NCBI GenBank assembly: GCA_946478755.1
Contig: CAMLDJ010000139.1
Coordinates: forward strand, 1-13,547
Reading direction: 5' to 3'
Source of the DNA: an uncultured Pedobacter sp.
Lineage (GTDB): Bacteria > Bacteroidota > Bacteroidia > Sphingobacteriales > Sphingobacteriaceae
Length of the DNA: 13,547 bases
The position numbers were made by a program, and so were the translations under genes. A model generated the notes under the pieces. It searched no databases, had not been told where the DNA came from, and was given only the letters and a program-made list of their open reading frames with translations. Shown piece by piece: positions 7,316 through 13,547 of the stretch (positions are counted from its first letter, which is position 1; the number at the start of each line of letters is the position of its first letter).

Positions 7316-7876
7316 ATGAGGAACTTTCTATATATCGTAGTGGTCTTTTTTTTTGCTTCGGGATGTAAGCCGGGTATTCCCAAGGATATCATCCAGCCGG
7401 AAGAAATGGCAAAGGTACTACACGATATTCATATGGCCGACAGCCGCCTGGGGATGGTTGCACGTCCCGATTCGGTGAAAATTATAGCTGCCGGTTATTA
7501 TCAGGGGATCTATCAAAAATATGGTATCGATTCTGCGCTTTATACCAAAAGCATGGACTATTATTACGGGGATCCGAAGGCCCTGAATGATATTTACCTC
7601 AAGGTAACCGGCCAGTTAACTAAGGAGAAAGATGCTATTTTAAAAGCTGATTCTTTGTTTAACGCAAAAGAAATGGCCAAAATAAGGATCAAAGCTGCCA
7701 GGGATTCGACCCGTACAGCCGATTCCACTTTTTGGGCTAACTTTTTGTTAAAAGACCCGGTGAAGCTAAAAGATAGTACACTAAAAGACAGCACTAAATT
7801 AAAAGATACGATTAAAAAACGTATCGATGTAATCAGGTTAAAAATGGACTATAAAGGTCCTAACGATTTAAAATAA
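7316..7876 (+). CDS. DUF4296 lipoprotein
   Basis: This is a 186-residue predicted lipoprotein. A hydrophobic signal peptide (MRNFLYIVVVFFFASGC) ends in a lipobox with Cys17. Next comes the DUF4296 region, IPKDIIQPEEMAKVLHDIHMADSRLGM (about 21-47), a small helical domain common in Bacteroidota, then a helical stretch with YQKYGIDSALYTKSMDYYY. The C-terminal tail is charged and low in complexity, with short repeats KLKDST, LKDST and KLKDT (about 150-165). Its function is unknown to me. Its stop codon is 2 nt before the mutS2 ATG, so the two are likely translated from one message, although their products should act in different compartments. The ATG at 7316 is the only start that begins the signal peptide. 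Confidence 0.87.
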   Translation: MRNFLYIVVVFFFASGCKPGIPKDIIQPEEMAKVLHDIHMADSRLGMVARPDSVKIIAAGYYQGIYQKYGIDSALYTKSMDYYYGDPKALNDIYLKVTGQLTKEKDAILKADSLFNAKEMAKIRIKAARDSTRTADSTFWANFLLKDPVKLKDSTLKDSTKLKDTIKKRIDVIRLKMDYKGPNDLK

Positions 7877-7878
7877 GT

Positions 7879-10251
7879 ATGTTATATCCAGAGAATTGTT
7901 TGGAGCGTTTGGGGTTTAATGAGGTAAGGCAACTTATTTATAAACACTGTTTAAGTCCGATGGGACAACAAATGGTCGGCAAGATGCAGGTGATGACCAA
8001 GTTTGACCAGATCAATAAGTTTTTACGGCAAACGAATGAGTTTAAAAGTATTCTGGAGAACCAGGAGCCTTTACAGATCAGCACATTTTTCGACATTAAA
8101 ACCCTTGCCGATAAAATCCGCGTAGAAGGAACCTACCTGGTGGAGGAGGAGTTGCACCAAATGTATGCTTCCCTGCAGACGGTATTTTCTGTCCTGCGTT
8201 TCTTTGACGAGCGGAAGGAAGTTTACCCTAACCTGGAAGCGCTGTTTGAACACCTGCCGGTGGAGAAAAACATCCTGAAAAAGATCGAGACGGTTTTGGA
8301 TCCCAAAGGTAAGATTAAACCGAACGCATCGCCGGCACTGCAAAATATCATTGGCGATATTGCGAAAACAGAGCAGGATGTGCGTAAGCGGATGGACTCC
8401 ATTTATAAGCAGGCAGTAGGCAATAACTGGGTGGCGGATGGAAGTTTAACCATTAGAGACGGCAGGATGTGTATTCCGGTTCTGGCAGAGAACAAGCGGA
8501 AACTGAGGGGCTTCATCCACGATGAATCTGCAAGCGGACAAACGGTTTATATTGAACCCGAGGAAGTTTTTACGTTAAACAATAAGCTGCGGGATCTTGA
8601 ATTTGACAAAAGAAGGGAGATCATCAGAATACTGATTGCGCTGACCAGCGACTTAAGACCGTATACACCACTACTGTTGTCGTACCATGGTTTCCTTACC
8701 AAACTTGATTTTGTACGCGCGAAGGCCTTATTTGCCATAGCTATTGCCGCAGATATGCCGGTATTGATCAAAGAAGCCAAAACCAGACTGGTCAATGCTA
8801 CCCATCCTTTGTTGTACCTTTCCTTTAAGGAGGATAAAAAGACAGTAGTTCCTTTGAATATCCACATCAATGATGAGCTGAGAATTGTACTGGTCTCTGG
8901 CCCTAATGCAGGTGGTAAATCGGTCTGCATGAAAACCGTTGGCTTATTGCAGCTGATGGTACAGTCCGGATTACTTATTCCGGCACACGAATCGAGCGAA
9001 GTCGGAATATTTGACAATATCTTTGCAGATATTGGTGATGATCAATCTATCGAAAGCGATCTGAGTACCTACAGTGCGCATTTAACAAAGATGCGCTACT
9101 TTGTCGCCCACGCCACACCAAAATCACTGGTATTGATCGATGAATTTGGTACCGGTACTGATCCGCAGTTTGGCGGGCCAATGGCGGAGGCGGTATTGGA
9201 AGTGCTGAACAACAAAAAAGCCCGCGGGGTCATCACTACCCACTACTCTAATTTAAAGTTGTTTGCCGGGAACACACCAGGACTGGAAAATGCTTCCATG
9301 TTGTTCGATAACGACAAAATGAAGCCATTGTATGTTTTGGAAATAGGAAAGCCGGGAAGCTCATATGCATTTGAGATCGCCCAGAACATCGGGCTGCAAA
9401 AGGAAGTACTGGAATTGGCCAGGGCAAAAACCGGGACCAACCAGAACAGGATAGATAGTTTACTGGTCGACCTGGAGCGGGAAAAGAAACAGATCTATGA
9501 TACTAAGGTGCATTTATCTAATCAGCAGAATAAAGTAAAAAACCTCGTCGCAGAGAACGAAAAGCTAAAGCTGTTTCTGGATGAAAACAGAAAAGTCCTC
9601 CTAAAAGAAGCAAAGCTGGAGGCACAGGCTATTATCAGGAATGCCAATAAGCTGGTTGAGAATACCATTGCAGAGATTAAGGAAAAGCAAGCTGATAAGC
9701 TGATAACAAAAGAATTAAGACAAAATTTGCAAAAAATGCTGGTTCAGAACCAGGTGAAGGAAGAGAAAAAACCTGAAGTACAGCAGCCGTTGAATACGCC
9801 GATTGAGCTGGGCGACTGGGTGCAGTTGAAAGACAGTGAAACTACCGGACAGGTACTGGAAATTAACAGGGACAACCTGGTGGTGGCCCTGGGCGATCTG
9901 CGTTCTGTGCTCAAAAAGAACAGGGTCCACAAGATCAGTAATAAGCAAGCAAAAAAGGCGGCTCAAAGTAATTCTTATACTGGCAGTATCTCAGAGGCGA
10001 TTAGTAGTTTCAATGCAGAGCTGGATTTGAGGGGAATGAGGGGAGAAAATGCCATACATGAGGTAGAGAAATATTTAGATAAGTCGATCATGCTCGGCTT
10101 TCCTGTTGTTAAGCTTATCCATGGAAAAGGTGACGGCATTCTCAGAAAGATGATCAGGGAATACCTGAAAAAGTACAGCCAGGTAAATAGGGTAGAGGAC
10201 GAACACGCAGACCGCGGGGGGGATGGCATTACCTATGTTTATTTTAATTAA
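7879..10251 (+). CDS. mutS2: MutS2 ATPase/Smr-domain protein
   Basis: This 790-residue protein has normal MutS2 length. A helical core comes first, including GFIHDESASGQTVYIEP (about 211-227). The ABC-type ATPase follows, with Walker A GPNAGGKS (about 342-349), the MutS-type motif DIGDDQSIESDLSTYSAHL (about 390-408) and Walker B LVLIDEFGTGTDP (about 416-428). A long coiled coil spans about 515-625. A small beta-barrel-like segment (GDWVQLKDSETTGQVLEI) lies near 645-662, and a C-terminal Smr domain runs from LDLRGMRGENA (about 715) to HGKGDGILR (about 749-757). MutS2 lacks the mismatch-recognition domain of MutS. Studied members suppress recombination or split collided ribosomes through the Smr domain. 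The first Smr motif is LDLRG, as in many MutS2 proteins. It follows the DUF4296 gene by 2 nt. Confidence 0.97.
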   Translation: MLYPENCLERLGFNEVRQLIYKHCLSPMGQQMVGKMQVMTKFDQINKFLRQTNEFKSILENQEPLQISTFFDIKTLADKIRVEGTYLVEEELHQMYASLQTVFSVLRFFDERKEVYPNLEALFEHLPVEKNILKKIETVLDPKGKIKPNASPALQNIIGDIAKTEQDVRKRMDSIYKQAVGNNWVADGSLTIRDGRMCIPVLAENKRKLRGFIHDESASGQTVYIEPEEVFTLNNKLRDLEFDKRREIIRILIALTSDLRPYTPLLLSYHGFLTKLDFVRAKALFAIAIAADMPVLIKEAKTRLVNATHPLLYLSFKEDKKTVVPLNIHINDELRIVLVSGPNAGGKSVCMKTVGLLQLMVQSGLLIPAHESSEVGIFDNIFADIGDDQSIESDLSTYSAHLTKMRYFVAHATPKSLVLIDEFGTGTDPQFGGPMAEAVLEVLNNKKARGVITTHYSNLKLFAGNTPGLENASMLFDNDKMKPLYVLEIGKPGSSYAFEIAQNIGLQKEVLELARAKTGTNQNRIDSLLVDLEREKKQIYDTKVHLSNQQNKVKNLVAENEKLKLFLDENRKVLLKEAKLEAQAIIRNANKLVENTIAEIKEKQADKLITKELRQNLQKMLVQNQVKEEKKPEVQQPLNTPIELGDWVQLKDSETTGQVLEINRDNLVVALGDLRSVLKKNRVHKISNKQAKKAAQSNSYTGSISEAISSFNAELDLRGMRGENAIHEVEKYLDKSIMLGFPVVKLIHGKGDGILRKMIREYLKKYSQVNRVEDEHADRGGDGITYVYFN

Positions 10252-10302
10252 ACATATTTAAGGTCAGGGTGTTATATTTAAATTAATAAGCTAACATCGT
10301 TT

Positions 10303-10310
10303 TAAGTTTG
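10303..10310 (+). promoter_or_regulatory. Candidate -7 box for the PQQ sugar dehydrogenase gene
   Basis: TAAGTTTG matches the Bacteroidota -7 consensus TAnnTTTG exactly, 39 nt before the chosen ATG at 10350. No TTG stands at the -33 distance, only a TA-rich stretch, so the call is tentative. It overlaps the upstream TTG codon at 10308, which argues against that codon as a translation start. Confidence 0.35.
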
Positions 10311-10349
10311 AATACGCCAATATCGTTCCCTCAATTAATCGCATGCCTT

Positions 10350-11450
10350 ATGAAAACTCTTGCCATCAGTATCCTCGTTTGTTTAACCGCTTTTTCCAGC
10401 TGTAAAAAAAATAGATCATCAAATAACGGAGAGGAGCAGCTTCCTGATGTGGAATTGAAAACCAGGGTACTGAGTACGGGCCTTTCCCATGTATGGGAAA
10501 TGGTTTACGGGCCAGACGGGCAATTGTGGATCACGGAGAGGGATGGGAAGATCAGCCGTGTAAATCCGCAAAGCGGAGCCGTTACACTATTACTGAATGT
10601 ATCCGATGTAGTCGCCAATGGCGAAGGCGGCCTGCTTGGAATGGCTATAAATCCTCAGTTTGCTACAAACCCATGGGTATATATCGTTTACAACTACAAC
10701 ACCGGTTCGGGCTATAGGGAAAAGGTGGTCAGGTATACTTATTCAGGAGGCACTTTGAATGCAGCTTTAACAATTCTGGATATGATCCCTGCTGCAGGGA
10801 TCCATAATGGATCCAGGTTATTGGTGACCAGTGATCAGAAACTTTTAATTACCACCGGAGATGCAAGTGTTGCTGATAATGCACAGAGTACCAGTTCCTT
10901 GTCGGGCAAGATACTGCGTGTGAATCTGGACGGAAGCATTCCTGCAGATAACCCAATAACGAATAACCGGGTATGGACATTTGGACACCGCAACCCGCAG
11001 GGGCTGGTACAGGTTGGCGATAAGCTTTATGCTTCAGAACATGGACCTGATAATGATGACGAGATCAACCTGATTTTGAAAGGCAGGAACTATGGCTGGC
11101 CAAATATAGAAGGTTTTTGTGATAAACCAGGAGAGCAGAGCTTTTGTACAGCGAACAATATAGTGGAGCCATTAATGGCCTGGACGCCTACCATAGCCAC
11201 CTGCGGATTAACCTATTACAATTCCGATTTTATTCCGCAATTTAAAAATTCCTTGTTGCTGGTTAGCCTCAAAGCAGCTAAACTGACCCAATTGAAATTG
11301 AATGAAGCAGGTGATAAGATCCTGGGCAGTAAAGATTTTTTTGTAAATGAATTCGGTCGTTTAAGGTCCATTTGCCTGTCGCCCGATGGTAAAATATACA
11401 TAGGCAGTAGCAACGGCGGAACAGATAAGATCATAGAAATTGCCAAATAA
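10350..11450 (+). CDS. PQQ-dependent sugar dehydrogenase lipoprotein (soluble GDH family)
   Basis: This is a 366-residue protein. The ATG at 10350 opens directly on a lipoprotein signal peptide (MKTLAISILVCLTAFSSC, Cys18); an in-frame TTG 42 nt earlier would add 14 unhelpful residues. The rest is a six-bladed beta-propeller of the glucose/sorbosone dehydrogenase family: WEMVYGPDGQLWITERDG (about 49-66), GEGGLLGMAINP (91-102), IHNGSRLLV with the likely catalytic His152, GHRNPQGL (212-219), EHGPDNDDEINLI (230-242, PQQ/Ca2+ region) and NYGWPNIEG (247-255). Relatives oxidise aldose sugars using PQQ and pass electrons to the respiratory chain or other acceptors. The protein is probably anchored to a membrane and faces the periplasm or outside. 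Sugar preference is unknown, and no PQQ synthesis genes are in the window. The classical HNGG motif is HNGS here. Confidence 0.9.
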   Translation: MKTLAISILVCLTAFSSCKKNRSSNNGEEQLPDVELKTRVLSTGLSHVWEMVYGPDGQLWITERDGKISRVNPQSGAVTLLLNVSDVVANGEGGLLGMAINPQFATNPWVYIVYNYNTGSGYREKVVRYTYSGGTLNAALTILDMIPAAGIHNGSRLLVTSDQKLLITTGDASVADNAQSTSSLSGKILRVNLDGSIPADNPITNNRVWTFGHRNPQGLVQVGDKLYASEHGPDNDDEINLILKGRNYGWPNIEGFCDKPGEQSFCTANNIVEPLMAWTPTIATCGLTYYNSDFIPQFKNSLLLVSLKAAKLTQLKLNEAGDKILGSKDFFVNEFGRLRSICLSPDGKIYIGSSNGGTDKIIEIAK

Positions 11451-11451
11451 G

Positions 11452-11483
11452 TTGGTCGGTACGACAGATATAGTATAATTTAG
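11452..11483 (+). promoter_or_regulatory. Tentative promoter for scoAB
   Basis: In the 50-nt gap after the sugar dehydrogenase gene, TTG (11452-11454) is followed 21 nt later by TAATTTAG (11476-11483), an imperfect TAnnTTTG box; a TATAAT also lies at 11474-11479. This would leave a very short leader before the ATG at 11501. There is no convincing terminator in the gap, so read-through from the upstream gene is equally possible. Confidence 0.25.
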
Positions 11484-11500
11484 CAGCAAATTCAAATGAT

Positions 11501-12202
11501 ATGATCAATAAAGTCGTTTCAGGTGCTGAAGAAGCTATAAGGGATATCCACGATGGTAGTGTGCTGATGCTGGGAGGATTTGGTTTATGTGGCATTCCCG
11601 AAAACTGCATTACTGCCCTTGTAAAAAAGGGTGTTAAAGCGCTTACCTGTATTTCAAACAATGCAGGTGTCGATGATTTTGGAATTGGCTTGCTGCTACA
11701 GCAACGCCAGGTGAAAAAAATGATCTCTTCCTATGTGGGAGAGAATGTGGAGTTTGAACGCCAGTTACTGAGCGGCGAACTGGAGGTGGAACTGATTCCT
11801 CAGGGGACTCTCGCTACGCGTTGTATGGCAGCAGGTTATGGTATGCCTGCTATATTTACACCAGCTGGTGTGGGGACAGAAGTGGCTGAAGGAAAAGAAG
11901 TAAGAAATTTCAATGGCAAAGACTACCTGATGGAATATGCTTTTGATGCCGACTTTGCGATTGTAAAAGCATGGAAAGGTGATACCGCAGGTAATCTGAT
12001 CTATCGCTCTACCAGCAGGAACTTTAACCCGGTGATGGCCATGGCAGGTAAAATCACCATTGCTGAGGTAGAGGAGCTCGTCGAAGCCGGGGAGCTTGAT
12101 CCTGATCAGGTTCACACCCCTGGTGTATTTGTTCACCGTATCTTTCAGGGAGCAAATTACGAGAAGAGAATTGAACAACGTACAGTCAGAACAAAAGGAT
12201 AA
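11501..12202 (+). CDS. scoA: 3-oxoacid CoA-transferase subunit A
   Basis: This is the 233-residue alpha subunit of succinyl-CoA:3-ketoacid CoA-transferase (SCOT), which moves CoA from succinyl-CoA to acetoacetate or a similar 3-oxoacid. The family signature GGFGLCGIPE is at 25-34. The conserved stretches SNNAGVDDFGIGLLL, YVGENVEFERQLLSGELEVELIPQGTL and FNPVMAMAGK follow in the normal order. Length is typical for a separate subunit. It pairs with scoB, whose ATG is 14 nt downstream, so the two are one transcription unit. The active site forms with the beta subunit. Butyrate/acetoacetate CoA-transferases share this architecture, but the motif set is closest to ScoA. Confidence 0.95.
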   Translation: MINKVVSGAEEAIRDIHDGSVLMLGGFGLCGIPENCITALVKKGVKALTCISNNAGVDDFGIGLLLQQRQVKKMISSYVGENVEFERQLLSGELEVELIPQGTLATRCMAAGYGMPAIFTPAGVGTEVAEGKEVRNFNGKDYLMEYAFDADFAIVKAWKGDTAGNLIYRSTSRNFNPVMAMAGKITIAEVEELVEAGELDPDQVHTPGVFVHRIFQGANYEKRIEQRTVRTKG

Positions 12203-12216
12203 TCGATAACAGATAT

Positions 12217-12876
12217 ATGCTGGATAAAAATGGAATTGCGCGGCGCATCGCGCGGGAGATACGTGATGGTTATTATGTGAATTTAGGGATCGGGATCCCG
12301 ACACTGGTAGCCAATTACATCCCAGATGGAATAAATGTAGTGTTACAATCCGAAAACGGCCTGTTGGGCATGGGGCCTTTCCCTATTGAAGGAGAAGAAG
12401 ATGCTGATTTAATTAATGCGGGGAAACAGACCATTACTACTTTGCCCGGATCTTCCATCTTTGATTCGGCATTGAGCTTCGGGATGATCAGGAGCCAGAA
12501 AATAGATCTGACCATACTCGGAGCGATGGAAGTTTCAGAGAACGGAGATATCGCCAACTGGAAGATACCCGGTAAAATGGTTAAGGGTATGGGTGGCGCA
12601 ATGGACCTGGTGGCTTCGGCAAAAAATATAATTGTTGCGATGCAACATGTAAACAAGGCGGGAGAAAGTAAGTTGCTTCCTAAATGTACCTTGCCGCTTA
12701 CGGGTGTAAACTGCATCAAAAAGATCGTAACCGAGCTCGCCGTGCTGGATGTTTTACCAGAAGGTGGCTTTAAGCTGATCGAGCGTGCACCAGGTGTGAG
12801 TGTTGATTTTATTAGGCAGGCTACACTGGGGAAGCTGTTTGCTGCTGACGACGCACCTGAAATGACACTAACGTAA
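12217..12876 (+). CDS. scoB: 3-oxoacid CoA-transferase subunit B
   Basis: This is the 219-residue beta subunit of the ketoacid CoA-transferase. The active-site motif SENGLLGMGP places the catalytic glutamate at E46, which forms the enzyme-CoA thioester. GIGIPTLVANYIP (24-36) and TTLPGSSIFDSALSFGMIR (about 73-91) are family-typical, as is the later segment NWKIPGKMVKGMGGAMDLV. It acts with ScoA in ketone-body or branched-chain amino-acid breakdown in the cytoplasm. Its final 9 nt overlap the 3' end of the convergent uridine kinase gene, leaving no room for a separate terminator. Confidence 0.95.
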   Translation: MLDKNGIARRIAREIRDGYYVNLGIGIPTLVANYIPDGINVVLQSENGLLGMGPFPIEGEEDADLINAGKQTITTLPGSSIFDSALSFGMIRSQKIDLTILGAMEVSENGDIANWKIPGKMVKGMGGAMDLVASAKNIIVAMQHVNKAGESKLLPKCTLPLTGVNCIKKIVTELAVLDVLPEGGFKLIERAPGVSVDFIRQATLGKLFAADDAPEMTLT

Positions 12877-13503
12877 ATACTTTTCTTTCAGATCTGTAGA
12901 GATCTGTTCCGTTATTTTAATGATATCATCAGGTGTATCGTTGTTGTTGATCACGATGGTATCGCATGCTCCTTTATAAGGAAGTAAGAAGGCTTTGTAG
13001 GCTGGTACCACATGGTTGTGCCATTTATACAAAACATCATCTTCCGGGTAACCACGTTCCATGCCATCACGTTTAATGCGGCGTTGCAGTGCAACATCAT
13101 CTTCGGCTTCTACAAAGATCCGGTGATCCAGCAAACTAGCAATTTCTTTAAAATGCAGAATAAAAAGCCCCTCAACAATAATGATGGGAGCGGGATTGAT
13201 TTCAAGAATTTTTGTAACTGCCAGCGGATTGTTAAAATTATACTCTTTTTTGTAGATGACTTCTCCTTTTATCAGCTTTTTGATGTCCAGCAGAAACTGT
13301 TCATGATCAATAGTTGAAGGAAGGTCGAAGTTATATAATTTGTTTTCTTCCTGGGTCATTTCCCCGGCAGGGAAATAATAATCGTCCTGAGAAATCAAGG
13401 TTACCTGATCCTGCTTAAAATGATGTAGAAAAGAGTTTAAAAAAAAAGTTTTGCCAGAGCCACTTCCCCCGGCAATGCCAATAATGAAAGGCTTATTGTT
13501 CAT
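12868..13503 (-). CDS. udk: Uridine kinase family protein
   Basis: This 211-residue P-loop kinase probably phosphorylates uridine and cytidine to UMP and CMP in pyrimidine salvage. The Walker A loop GGSGSGKT is at 12-19, with SQDDYY at 38-43 carrying the usual catalytic/nucleoside-binding acidic residues. YNFDLPSTID (57-66) stands where many Udk proteins read NFDHPDAFD. IIVEGLFIL (108-116) and RRIKRDGMERG (141-151) match the core and lid of the family. Length is normal. The ATG is at 13503-13501, preceded by only 44 nt in the window, where I see no clear promoter. The altered NFD segment leaves some room for a different nucleoside or related substrate within the family. Confidence 0.88.
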   Translation of the reverse strand: MNNKPFIIGIAGGSGSGKTFFLNSFLHHFKQDQVTLISQDDYYFPAGEMTQEENKLYNFDLPSTIDHEQFLLDIKKLIKGEVIYKKEYNFNNPLAVTKILEINPAPIIIVEGLFILHFKEIASLLDHRIFVEAEDDVALQRRIKRDGMERGYPEDDVLYKWHNHVVPAYKAFLLPYKGACDTIVINNNDTPDDIIKITEQISTDLKEKYLR

Positions 13504-13547
13504 TCTCTTGTCCGCCGTATGTTAAATTGCAATAAAATCTTTTGTCT

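Noticed and set aside
8547..9017. Minus-strand open frame of 156 codons inside mutS2
   Set aside because: It is antisense to the ATPase core of MutS2; the serine/leucine-rich translation is what reversing such a coding frame tends to give.
10252..10302. Possible terminator after mutS2
   Set aside because: The stretch is AT-rich with short self-complementary pieces such as atttaaat, but no stem long or G-C-rich enough was found.
10308..10349. TTG start adding 14 residues to the sugar dehydrogenase
   Set aside because: It would precede the lipoprotein signal peptide and lies within a candidate -7 box; the ATG at 10350 fits better.
11451..11475. Small hairpin gtcg-gta-cgac after the sugar dehydrogenase gene
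   Set aside because: It has only a 4-bp stem and no T-run follows, so it is not a credible terminator.
11765..12304. Minus-strand open frame of 179 codons across scoA and the start of scoB
   Set aside because: It crosses two well-supported genes on the opposite strand and is rich in Cys, His and Ser in the manner of a shadow frame.
1..13547. A defence system, mobile element, CRISPR array or biosynthetic cluster
   Set aside because: All frames are filled by recognisable or family-level Bacteroidota genes; no transposase, integrase, nuclease-effector pair, repeat array or terminal repeats were seen.

Overview
The window looks like ordinary chromosomal DNA from a Bacteroidota bacterium, most likely of the Pedobacter/Sphingobacteriaceae type. 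This is inferred from gene content: a DUF2723 (GT117) membrane glycosyltransferase, a PG_1098-like methyltransferase, DUF4296 and DUF3298 lipoproteins, and a Bacteroidota-style aspartate kinase. It also fits the absence of clear Shine-Dalgarno sites and the presence of TAnnTTTG-type promoter boxes. The DNA is moderately AT-rich, and base use looks even across the window. I see no rRNA, tRNA, IS element, CRISPR array, phage gene or integration site.

Layout: (1) 1-2572, minus strand, holds a large DUF2723/GT117 gene whose 3' end lies beyond the left edge. (2) 2573-2776 is a regulatory gap with a factor-independent-terminator-like hairpin for the next gene, a good Bacteroidota promoter for the DUF2723 gene, a 23-nt palindrome over the -7 box, and a second imperfect inverted repeat in the leader. 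(3) 2777-7245, minus strand, is a tightly packed five-gene run. In transcription order it is yggS (PLP homeostasis), an SSAT-like acetyltransferase, a DUF3298 lipoprotein, aspartate kinase and a PG_1098-like methyltransferase; most gaps are 0-7 nt. (4) From 7316, plus strand: a DUF4296 lipoprotein followed after 2 nt by mutS2, then a PQQ-dependent sugar dehydrogenase lipoprotein, then scoA and scoB (succinyl-CoA:3-ketoacid CoA-transferase). (5) 12868-13503, minus strand, is a uridine kinase whose 3' end overlaps scoB by 9 bp.

How the genes fit together: most are housekeeping genes (amino-acid synthesis, cofactor homeostasis, ketone-body and branched-chain acyl-CoA use, pyrimidine salvage, ribosome quality control or recombination control by MutS2). 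Three lipoproteins face the periplasm or outer membrane. I found no convincing new system. The best leads are the dyad-overlapped promoter and structured leader before the DUF2723 gene, the unusual C-terminal half of the aspartate kinase, and the two conserved-looking couplings (lipoprotein-mutS2 and lipoprotein-lysC).
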